Source: an uncultured Erythrobacter sp. (lineage in GTDB: Bacteria > Pseudomonadota > Alphaproteobacteria > Sphingomonadales > Sphingomonadaceae). Taken from it: DNA of 64,000 nt. Shown here in pieces: positions 33,918 through 41,226 of this stretch; positions within the stretch are counted from its first letter, which is position 1; every line of letters begins with the position of its first letter. The notes below the pieces were generated by a model that worked only from the letters and a program-made list of their open reading frames with translations, did not search any database and had not been told where the DNA came from. Position numbers and translations under genes: made by a program. The DNA lies in contig CANLPY010000002.1 of NCBI GenBank assembly GCA_947493165.1, positions 558,001-622,000 of the forward strand, read 5' to 3'.

Positions 33918-35041
33918 TGTTCGCAGTCCCGCGCCAAGACCGACAATACAAAATCGCGCGTAGCGCGATCAGTTGGGAACAGGTCAGGCATTTCACGTAG
34001 GACACGCTTTACGATTTCGCCGGCTGTGCGGCTGCCATCAATTTCTGACGCAATAAATGCCCGCGCTTGACCCAGCTTACCCAAAGCGAGCGGCTCCGAT
34101 GAACTCTGCACCAAATCGTGCGGCGACAACACGCGGCTGTTCCAGGTGGACATTTTTTGCCGAGCGGCTCCGCGTGGAGGTTGGACCACCCAAGTCATCA
34201 TCGTTCCGTCTCGGCGGAATTTAAGGCTGATTTCAACCTGATCTCTCGCCTTAACCGGGAATTCGCTGTTTACTGGCAAGAAAGCTTGGCGTCTCCCAAT
34301 GCTGTCAGCCTCGATCGGCGAGTTCGTCATCCGAATGCCTTTGTTAAGTTCGCAATCGAACCAGCCTGCTAGCCCGTGGAACTGTCCGTCTTGTTCAATG
34401 TTGAGTGTCGCCTTGAATGACAAAAGTTCAGGGCTTTCAATTTTCAGATCAATACCACCAAGCCTTGAAGGGGAAGACATCAAGTCAGGAGCGCTGAAAT
34501 CAACAGCATGTCTGGTGTTGCGTTGATAGTGATCGAGCCAATGCAATTGCTCCGGTATCTCTGGCTCCAGCCATGCCCCTGACAAAGTTCGTGATTTTTC
34601 AGAGGATACCGCTGCGACGAACAAATGCATAGCTGATGGGATCACAACCCCGCTAGGTTTAAGGAAGCGTCGCCGCGCATCCTCCAACAGCTCTATGATC
34701 CCATAGTCAAAGCCAAAGAAGCCGACGTGATCACAGATCAACGCATCAACTTTGTGCGGTAATTCGGTCCGGAATGTCTGCTCTGCGATGCAATGATAGC
34801 GATCAGCCAGTCCAGCTCTTTGGACCGTTTCCCGCGCCAAATGGATTGCATCGCTATGATCAATGCCCCAAACTTCAGACGCTCCCGCTTCCAAGCACAA
34901 AATTCCCAGCACGCCCACACCGCAGCCAAGATCAGCAACGCGGTCCCCGTTTGAAATTGCTTGGGAAACGGCTTGTTTGAATAGCCGCGTGCGCCCCTTC
35001 AGCGTCAAATACTCAAGATGTTCGCGGAGTGTGTCAGCCAA
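33914..35041 (-). CDS. PRMT-like SAM-dependent methyltransferase with C-terminal PqqD-like tail
   Basis: A 375-residue enzyme. SAM motif I is VADLGCGVG (residues 35-43) with the acidic ribose-binding Asp at 61. The next segment ICDHVGFFGFDYG (about 102-114) aligns with the PRMT double-Glu loop, but the two Glu positions hold Asp104 and Tyr113, with an Asp at 112. A beta-barrel region (GLAGWFDCELNKGI) follows, as in PRMTs, without a THW motif. The last 55 residues (IDGSRTAGEIVKRVLREMPDLF and on) look like a PqqD/winged-helix domain. The start is TTG at 35041. It lies 55 bases downstream of the precursor, so modification of the lasso peptide is likely. Confidence 0.78.
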   Translation of the reverse strand: MADTLREHLEYLTLKGRTRLFKQAVSQAISNGDRVADLGCGVGVLGILCLEAGASEVWGIDHSDAIHLARETVQRAGLADRYHCIAEQTFRTELPHKVDALICDHVGFFGFDYGIIELLEDARRRFLKPSGVVIPSAMHLFVAAVSSEKSRTLSGAWLEPEIPEQLHWLDHYQRNTRHAVDFSAPDLMSSPSRLGGIDLKIESPELLSFKATLNIEQDGQFHGLAGWFDCELNKGIRMTNSPIEADSIGRRQAFLPVNSEFPVKARDQVEISLKFRRDGTMMTWVVQPPRGAARQKMSTWNSRVLSPHDLVQSSSEPLALGKLGQARAFIASEIDGSRTAGEIVKRVLREMPDLFPTDRATRDFVLSVLARDCEH

Positions 35042-35076
35042 TCTTGCAGCCTCAGTTGGACATCATCAGCCAATAA

Positions 35077-35094
35077 CCTAGGCAACCGCCAAGG
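35077..35094 (-). terminator. Hairpin just after the precursor gene (possible attenuator)
   Basis: On the minus strand the transcript reads CCUUGGC-GGUU-GCCUAGG two bases after the precursor stop: a 7-bp stem with one T-T mismatch and a tetraloop. It could slow or partly end transcription, or protect the precursor message, giving more precursor than enzyme. There is only a weak U-rich tail. Confidence 0.4.
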
Positions 35095-35096
35095 TC

Positions 35097-35249
35097 TCAG
35101 CCCATGAAACTCATGCCCAGACCATCGTTGGTCATGGCGCTACTGCCATCCATATCGGTCGTTCCGCTGCCACCGGTCAGATTACGAACCGATCCAAACT
35201 CTGTGAGCTTTGGTGCACTGTAAGGCGATTTCTTTGTTGTCTTTGTCAT
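35097..35249 (-). CDS. Lasso-peptide precursor (50 residues)
   Basis: A 50-residue precursor. Leader residues Y10, P13, L15, G19 and T25 fit the lasso leader rule YxxPxLxxxGxxxxxT exactly, with T25 as the penultimate leader residue. Cleavage after G26 gives a 24-residue core starting G27-S28-G29-T30-T31-D32-M33-D34. Asp34 is core position 8, so an eight-membered Gly1-Asp8 macrolactam is predicted; Asp32 (position 6) would be too short. The tail holds S36, S37, T40, S47, three Met and ends F48-M49-G50. The ATG at 35249 is preferred over a frame reaching 35351, which would overlap the cyclase gene. It sits mid-operon between cyclase and methyltransferase. Confidence 0.88.
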   Translation of the reverse strand: MTKTTKKSPYSAPKLTEFGSVRNLTGGSGTTDMDGSSAMTNDGLGMSFMG

Positions 35250-35296
35250 TTTTGCGATCCGCTTCGTTGTAACCTGCGATGTCCCACCTAGGCTGA

Positions 35297-37189
35297 TCAC
35301 GCATGGTGCCTCAAAAATGCTGCACATGCGTAAACACCCCATACCTCCCAAGAGTGTCTCGGGTCAATTAGATCACGTCCATCAGTGGCGAGTAATCGCG
35401 CGAGGCCGGCCTCGTCGAACATTAGTTCTAGCAATGGGCTCGCTTCGTCGCGAACGTATTTGGCAAACGCCGCGTCTAGCTCTGGGGAAGGGAAGTTCGC
35501 TTTCGTCGCCCGCTCGACAACAGCAACTGGAAGGATGCCGCGCATCGATTGTCGGTGCACATATTTGCTTTGCCCGGCGCGGGCACGGATGTGCTCTGGT
35601 GTTGCGGCCGAAAATTCGATGAACTCCTTCATCAGCATAGGACTACGACGTTGCAGCCCAGCGCGAGCATATTGCGCCTGCATCATAGTATTGGCCATGT
35701 CTGAATTGGGGCTTTGAGCAAGGTTAGTCTTACTGAAAGCCACGGTTTCGCTAGGCAAGGAAGCGATGTAGTCTTCTTCCAATTCGGCCAATCGGCGTTT
35801 GAACTCGTTATTCATCCAAAAAAGATGATCGGCCTCACCGCGATTTTGCGCCCTGTTTTTCTTACGTCGTTCGGAAAGCAGCCATTCTGGAAGGGCCGCC
35901 GCGATCGCTTGTCGTAGCGCTACTTTGCTAGCCCCCGCCCATCCGAACACATCTGCATCGCTGCGGATGCTTTGGAAAAACCCTGGCAAGTTTCGCTGGT
36001 TCAGAAATTGGCGATAGTAATGGACACTACCCTGTAGCCATTCATCCCCCCCATCCCCGCCGATAAGAACACGGCAGCCGTCATCCGCCGCTTGCTCCTC
36101 CAAATCCATGGTCATCGCGCCATTCGTGGCAATTGGGATATCAAAAGTTTTGGCAGGTCGCTCTGTAAACCAATCCAGCGAAGGTTGAGTTATGCCAATT
36201 TCGCGAATCGGTGCGGCCAAATGCCGCGCCACTGCTCTGGCGTAACCGAGCTCATCCGCTGGAGACCCTTTTTGAGCCACTAGCGTGTAACCGCGCAAAT
36301 CAGGAGCAGGCAGCTTGCCTTGGCAATGTAATTGATGTGCCAGCGCGAAGATCGCTGAGGAATCCAATCCGCCGCTAACATTAAAACCAACCGGTAATTG
36401 CGATCGCGACGCTTTACGCACGCAGTCAGTCAGAATCTGAAGATAGTGCTCCACATAATCTTCATCGCGAACGTATTGAATCGTTACTTCGGTTTTCAGC
36501 GACCAGTGCTTTGCAAAGTTAAGATTGCCACCGGAAAAACGCATCGCATGTGCAGGCAGAAGCCGCTTTATCCCCTGCCAAGGGGTCGCTTCGGGCGCGA
36601 ACCATTTATCCGCCGCAACGCATGCAAGATAATTGAGATCTGGTTTTGGCTTAGGATCGATCTGACCAACCAGAGCTGCAAGGTCATTGGCAATGACTAA
36701 TCGATCCCCAGCGTGATGATAGAAGAGCGGCCGCAAACCTCTGTGGTCGCGTGCGCAAAACACCTCAGAGATCCCAAGATCAACGATGATGAATGCAAAT
36801 TCTCCATCCAAATGACGCGCACATTCCGTCCCCCAGCGCTCATAAGCGCGCAAGACCAATTCTTCATCGCTTCGATCGCGCAAGGCGTATCCTTGGTCAG
36901 ACAAACTCTCACGCAGGCTATCGAAATTGGCGAGATAGCCATCAAAAATGAGCGCAATTTGGCCGTCTTCACTGGTTATCGGTTGCGCTACGCCTCTGGT
37001 TTGTCTGAGGGTCCGCTGCATTGCGGCGACCAACACAACACGGACGGGATTGTTCTGCTGCAAAGTCTTGCCATTCTCGGGCCAAATGGAATGACTATCA
37101 CGCCCAAGATCGTCCATTGCCTCGCACATCTGGTCAAGCGCATTAGGGTGGATACCGTGGTCATCATAAATGGCAGCTATTACACTCAT
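35297..37189 (-). CDS. Asparagine-synthetase-like lasso cyclase (C protein)
   Basis: A protein of about 630 residues related to AsnB. The N-terminal Ntn-type domain runs to about 210, but the residue after Met is Ser, not the catalytic Cys of glutaminases, so ammonia release is not expected. The C-terminal domain holds the ATP-pyrophosphatase loop VSGGLDSSAIFAL near residue 271 and GGDGGDEWLQGS near 370. Lasso C enzymes adenylate the ring Asp/Glu and close the macrolactam. The start at 37189 lies 14 bases after the oxygenase stop; a TTG at 37201 is a weaker choice. Confidence 0.9.
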   Translation of the reverse strand: MSVIAAIYDDHGIHPNALDQMCEAMDDLGRDSHSIWPENGKTLQQNNPVRVVLVAAMQRTLRQTRGVAQPITSEDGQIALIFDGYLANFDSLRESLSDQGYALRDRSDEELVLRAYERWGTECARHLDGEFAFIIVDLGISEVFCARDHRGLRPLFYHHAGDRLVIANDLAALVGQIDPKPKPDLNYLACVAADKWFAPEATPWQGIKRLLPAHAMRFSGGNLNFAKHWSLKTEVTIQYVRDEDYVEHYLQILTDCVRKASRSQLPVGFNVSGGLDSSAIFALAHQLHCQGKLPAPDLRGYTLVAQKGSPADELGYARAVARHLAAPIREIGITQPSLDWFTERPAKTFDIPIATNGAMTMDLEEQAADDGCRVLIGGDGGDEWLQGSVHYYRQFLNQRNLPGFFQSIRSDADVFGWAGASKVALRQAIAAALPEWLLSERRKKNRAQNRGEADHLFWMNNEFKRRLAELEEDYIASLPSETVAFSKTNLAQSPNSDMANTMMQAQYARAGLQRRSPMLMKEFIEFSAATPEHIRARAGQSKYVHRQSMRGILPVAVVERATKANFPSPELDAAFAKYVRDEASPLLELMFDEAGLARLLATDGRDLIDPRHSWEVWGVYACAAFLRHHA

Positions 37190-37203
37190 CTCAGATCGCA
37201 AAC

Positions 37204-38073
37204 CTATCCCGCCACGCGCGCATCGCTATCTTCAAACAGGTCACAAAGCGGTTGCAATGCCTCGATCTCGAAATGCTCTGCCCACAATTGTGGCTTCACC
37301 AAACCCTCGCTGCCTGCCGGGTAATAATGGAGAAACAAAAGATTACAGAAACCGCCAGAGGCGATCCTATCCCGGTAATGCCAGCGTGAAGATCCGCAAA
37401 AGAACAACGCTCCGTTCGGAGAAATTTCAAACTCTTCCCAGCGAAGATCCGGATCTTCGAAAGGCTTGCGCGGACTTACGGCGGTTGTTTCTGACAAACG
37501 GGGCCAAGCCACCGGGTTACTATAACTGATCGGCCAGATGGTATTTTGATCAATACAATAGTCCAGAGTGTACATAGAAACTGGCTGATCCATATGCGGA
37601 GCACAGCGCCCATCTAAACCATATAGACTGAGGAAATTATAGCCGAGTTCAAGTTCACGCCCCGCCCATTCGCTAACGCGAGGAAGCAACGCGCGCTGCA
37701 ACTCAACAAAACGAGGGTGGTCATGCACAATATGGCGTCCAAATTCCGCAAGCTCACTGCTTGCAAGATGGCTGGCCGGGATGGCCGCGACATCCGCCTT
37801 GATCTGAGCAGCGGTAGCATCGTCAAACAAGTTGCTGACAGACTTAATCTTGGCATTTCCTGCCAATTGAAGCTCTGCAAAACCATCAGCAAACAGCCGC
37901 AGTGCAAGCGGTTCTATCAATTGTAAATACAATTGAGCCGCTTCGAAACGGCGCAAAAATCGGGAATCATACCAAGGATTCGCGCTAGTTTTTGACAATG
38001 CAGCAACCGCTGCAAAGTGCCGTTCAGCATATACCGGATCTGCCAGTTTCGCCTTGATTGCGTCATGTATCAT
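37204..38073 (-). CDS. Putative 2-oxoglutarate/Fe(II)-dependent oxygenase of the lasso cluster
   Basis: A protein of 289 residues from the ATG at 38073 (AAGGG upstream). No named family was recognised, but the C-terminal half has the layout of a double-stranded beta-helix oxygenase: APHMDQPVSMYTLDY gives H160-x-D162, and SSRWHYRDRI gives a distal H232 with Arg at 234 or 236 for 2-oxoglutarate, followed by strands ending LLFLHYYPAG. An HxD...H spacing of about 70 residues is normal for this fold. It is the first gene of the six-gene lasso operon, so hydroxylation of the precursor is the natural inference; other roles are not excluded. Confidence 0.65.
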   Translation of the reverse strand: MIHDAIKAKLADPVYAERHFAAVAALSKTSANPWYDSRFLRRFEAAQLYLQLIEPLALRLFADGFAELQLAGNAKIKSVSNLFDDATAAQIKADVAAIPASHLASSELAEFGRHIVHDHPRFVELQRALLPRVSEWAGRELELGYNFLSLYGLDGRCAPHMDQPVSMYTLDYCIDQNTIWPISYSNPVAWPRLSETTAVSPRKPFEDPDLRWEEFEISPNGALFFCGSSRWHYRDRIASGGFCNLLFLHYYPAGSEGLVKPQLWAEHFEIEALQPLCDLFEDSDARVAG

Positions 38074-38154
38074 AAACCGACCCTTGCGACTTGGGTACGA
38101 ACGTCGCCGCACATCCTCTTGGCACAGCGGATCATTAGTGACAAACTTAGCATT

Positions 38155-38649
38155 ATGTCCAATGGCCCGCCATCACCCCTATTAAAGGAGAGATCAGCGC
38201 TATCTATCCGCGACTGTGCGTGGCTCGCTATTTATTCTCTTAGGGCCTTCTGCGAACTAGCGAGAGCACGGTGGAGACTTCGCAAAATTGGACCGCGGGA
38301 AATTCAAAATGGAAATTGGGATGCTGGTCAAGCCGCGTCCGTGCAATCCGCACCATGTGACAAAGATCTTAAGCTAAGCATCGAACACATCAGCTTCGTC
38401 GTGCCGCGTATTGCGGCCTACCTGCCTTGGAGAGCCGATTGCCTTGTCCAAGCAATCGCCGCCCAAAATTGGTTGTTGTCCGAAAACATCTCGAGCGAGA
38501 TTATTGTAGGAGTTAGGAACTCACAACACGACGGGTTTAATGCCCATGCATGGCTGCGTTGCGGTAATGCCGTAATCATTGGCGGCGATGTAAGCGGGTA
38601 TGAGACTCTGCTGGAAAGCAATCTAAGCACCACAACCAACTCTGAATAA
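38155..38649 (+). CDS. Lasso-peptide B2 leader protease (transglutaminase-like)
   Basis: A 164-residue protein of the lasso B2 family. The catalytic Cys is C96 in RADCLVQAIAAQNWLL and the His is H131 in FNAHAWLRCGN, with a downstream Asp in GGDVSGY as a possible third residue. B2 enzymes remove the leader after B1 delivers the precursor. It is divergent from the rest of the cluster, with an 81-base gap to the oxygenase start. The ATG at 38155 lacks a strong ribosome site; an AAGGAGAG at about 38185 is followed by no start codon in frame. Confidence 0.88.
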   Translation: MSNGPPSPLLKERSALSIRDCAWLAIYSLRAFCELARARWRLRKIGPREIQNGNWDAGQAASVQSAPCDKDLKLSIEHISFVVPRIAAYLPWRADCLVQAIAAQNWLLSENISSEIIVGVRNSQHDGFNAHAWLRCGNAVIIGGDVSGYETLLESNLSTTTNSE

Positions 38650-38754
38650 TTTTTTAGTAAATTCAGACTATTGACTACGCCACAGTGATCTAAGCCTTGC
38701 TAAATCACATATGTGCAAATAACAATCGAATTGAATGGTGGTGAAAGGTTGGAG

Positions 38755-39057
38755 ATGAAAATGAGAGTTCTCACCCGTTTTGCCACTTCAGCAGCGGCAA
38801 CTGCGCTCGCAATTGCGCCAATTGCGGCCCAAGCAAACACCCGGGCAGGCGATTATTCGACCACATATTCCAATGAACTTGGCGAGTTTGGTTCGCGTTG
38901 GACCGCTCAAGACTTTTGGTTTGGTGAGGATGATGAGGCAGCAGGATACATCTATGCGCTGATAGGTGGCGCTGCTTTAATCATCGGCATCATCTTGCTC
39001 AGTAGCGGGAACGGCGATGAAGCGCCGCCAATCAATCAATCTCCAGGCGCAAATTAG
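38755..39057 (+). CDS. Small exported protein with one membrane helix
   Basis: A protein of about 100 residues: signal peptide ending ...APIAAQA, a short acidic and tyrosine-rich segment, then one hydrophobic helix (YIYALIGGAALIIGIILLSS) and a hydrophilic tail. The start may be the ATG at 38755 or at 38761; GGAG lies next to the first and at better spacing for the second. I do not recognise the family. It precedes an O-antigen-ligase-like gene, so it may belong to the EPS system rather than the lasso cluster. Confidence 0.65.
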   Translation: MKMRVLTRFATSAAATALAIAPIAAQANTRAGDYSTTYSNELGEFGSRWTAQDFWFGEDDEAAGYIYALIGGAALIIGIILLSSGNGDEAPPINQSPGAN

Positions 39058-39157
39058 ATCCCGGATGCCGGCCTGCTTTTGAAGCGAGTGATGGGCCAAT
39101 CACCTGAGGAATCTATTTTGGTTAGATTCGCCTCAAGAAGCGCATGATGCTCGGGCA

Positions 39158-40498
39158 ATGAGCGTACTGACGGACTCCAATAGCAATCGCAGCTTCGTGA
39201 TACTCGCATTTCTTGTGACGATCGCAATCATCGTTGGCGGCGGCGGCGTTCGCTATGGACTGGCTAATCTATTCGTCCAATTGGCTGCGCTGGCCGCACT
39301 CGCCTTTCACAGAGTGCAATTTGCCGACTTCTGGCGCAAGTCGCCTCGCGCGCTTGTCCTACTTATTGGCCTCACAATAGCGCTACCAGTGGCGCAGCTG
39401 ATGCCAATACCTCATCTAGCGGTGACAGCATTGCCCGGACGGGAGACACTGCTCGAGGCGCGCTCAATGGGGCAAGGCGCAGAGTGGTTTGCTTTCAGCG
39501 TCGATCCGGGTCGTACGCTCGTCGCGCTCAGCGGGCTGATCCTACCCCTTACTGTCTTGGTCATCACACGGTCATTAGCAGTGCAGCGATTGATTTGGAT
39601 CGGTTGGCTAGTGGTAGGCTTAGGCATCGCGAGTTTCTTGTTCGGCACTATCCAAGTTGTCAGCGCCGGCGAAACTGGCCTGCTCTATCCAGAGAACTCT
39701 ATGCCGGGTGTGCTATTCGGCACATTCGCCAATCGAAATACGGCAGGATTGTTCTTCGTAAGCGCGCTATCGCTGGCAGCACTTTTGCCTTTTCCTGACC
39801 ACTCGCGTTCGATCCTAATTCCGCGATTTATAGTTTGTGCATTGCTTGTATTGGCGATCGTCCTAACCCGATCAAGAAGCGCCATCGTGCTTATGGCTAT
39901 TCCGATTGGATTATCCGCCATGAAGTTGTTTTGGGAACACAAGCTTCACTCGGAGCAATCCCTTAAGTTTATGGCCCTTGCTCTAGCCGCAGGGGTCCTT
40001 GCGGTGCTCGGCGCGATTTCGGCAACGGCAGGAACAGACAGTAGGTTGGCCCAAAGCTTCGAACGCTTTGAAGCGCGAGAGGATGCTCGCTCAGAAATTT
40101 GGGATGATGCAGTCTATTCCGCCCAGCGCTACTGGCCCATGGGCGCTGGAATGGGCACCTTCGACGAGATCTTTCAGCTTGACGAATCCCTTGAGAACCT
40201 AGCGCCGCGACGGGCGGGTAGAGCTCACAATGATTATCTCGAAATCGCGATAGAGGCTGGGTTACCAGGGATCGCATTGGTTGTGGGCTGGCTTTTCTTT
40301 GTCATTTGGTTGAGCTGGCGGGCGCGGCGATCGCCTATGCGGTGGAGCGCATGGGCTGGAGCCGCAACTCTGGCAGCAATCGCGCTCCAATCGGCGATAG
40401 ATTATCCGCTACGCTCTCAGGCATTCTTGGGCCTTGGGGCATTCGCGCTTATCTTACTCGCTCAAATGAGCAAACCTCCCAATGAAAGCGTGCCGTGA
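39158..40498 (+). CDS. O-antigen ligase/Wzy-family membrane protein
   Basis: A 446-residue protein with about ten to twelve membrane segments and the Wzy_C/O-antigen-ligase block: FANRNTAGLFFVSALSLAAL near residue 188, and a large periplasmic loop ending GRAHNDYLEIAIEAGLPGIALVV, where the HNDYLE motif is typical. It would polymerise or ligate surface polysaccharide. It is the second member of this superfamily in the window, after the one at 18771, so one may be a ligase and the other a polymerase. It overlaps the next gene as GTGA. Confidence 0.86.
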   Translation: MSVLTDSNSNRSFVILAFLVTIAIIVGGGGVRYGLANLFVQLAALAALAFHRVQFADFWRKSPRALVLLIGLTIALPVAQLMPIPHLAVTALPGRETLLEARSMGQGAEWFAFSVDPGRTLVALSGLILPLTVLVITRSLAVQRLIWIGWLVVGLGIASFLFGTIQVVSAGETGLLYPENSMPGVLFGTFANRNTAGLFFVSALSLAALLPFPDHSRSILIPRFIVCALLVLAIVLTRSRSAIVLMAIPIGLSAMKLFWEHKLHSEQSLKFMALALAAGVLAVLGAISATAGTDSRLAQSFERFEAREDARSEIWDDAVYSAQRYWPMGAGMGTFDEIFQLDESLENLAPRRAGRAHNDYLEIAIEAGLPGIALVVGWLFFVIWLSWRARRSPMRWSAWAGAATLAAIALQSAIDYPLRSQAFLGLGAFALILLAQMSKPPNESVP

Positions 40499-41205
40499 AA
40501 ACCGTTTTATGGATAGCGTTGTTGACTGTAGTCGCAACGATAGTCGTAGGTGCGCAACTGGACCGTCAGGCGCGCATCTCAACCGAAATTGCGCAGTATG
40601 TGCCTCCTCCTTCGCGCGCCTTTGCGCAGAGCCACCTGACCGCGCAGGCTCTGCGCGCTGGCAATCACGAAGAGGCATTGAGCCAAGCTCGTCGTCTTGT
40701 GGCCAGGCGCCCCATGCCAGCGGAGCATCTGCGAATGCTTGCACTTGCTCAGGCGATGGCTGGCGACCAGAGCGCGAGCATCATCACATTGCAAGCTGCA
40801 GCGCGCCGGGGTTGGCGAGACTTAGCAGTGCAAGAGGCAATGCTGAGGCTGGCAATTGAAAACGAGGACCGGGGCGAATCTGTACGGCGTTACGCAGCGC
40901 TTTCTGCCGCTTTGCAAACGGATGATGCTGTCTTGCGAGAGCTGGGTCCGGCTGCATTAGCGACCAGCAACGCACGCGCAGATTTTGCTGCGATACTTGC
41001 GCCCGCGCGCAGGTGGCATCGCCTGTTCCTTAGCCGCGGCGTGCGAACCCTACCGGTTCACATCGCAGATGAAGTGATTGGCAAAGCGGTGGAACGTGGT
41101 GCAAATTTCGAATGTTCAGACCTGCGCCAAGCGCAGCGAATAATTGCCGACAAAACAAAAGCAAAGCAGTTGGGAATAGTCACCATCGTCAGCCGGCAAT
41201 GCTAG
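40495..41205 (+). CDS. Membrane-anchored TPR-like protein
   Basis: A 236-residue protein with an N-terminal membrane anchor or uncleaved signal (VLWIALLTVVATIVVGAQ) and a helical, alanine-rich body with repeats resembling tetratricopeptide units (AQALRAGNHEEALSQARRLV; LRMLALAQAMAGDQSASIITL). The start is GTG at 40495, overlapping the ligase-like gene by GTGA. Similar small TPR proteins often follow polysaccharide polymerase genes; a partner role in EPS assembly is inferred from position. Confidence 0.7.
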   Translation: MKTVLWIALLTVVATIVVGAQLDRQARISTEIAQYVPPPSRAFAQSHLTAQALRAGNHEEALSQARRLVARRPMPAEHLRMLALAQAMAGDQSASIITLQAAARRGWRDLAVQEAMLRLAIENEDRGESVRRYAALSAALQTDDAVLRELGPAALATSNARADFAAILAPARRWHRLFLSRGVRTLPVHIADEVIGKAVERGANFECSDLRQAQRIIADKTKAKQLGIVTIVSRQC

Positions 41206-41226
41206 ATCTTTGGGCTGTTCCGACGG

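Noticed and set aside
35250..35351. N-terminal extension of the lasso precursor
   Set aside because: It would overlap the cyclase gene end and place Cys-rich sequence before the leader; the ATG at 35249 gives a normal 26-residue leader.
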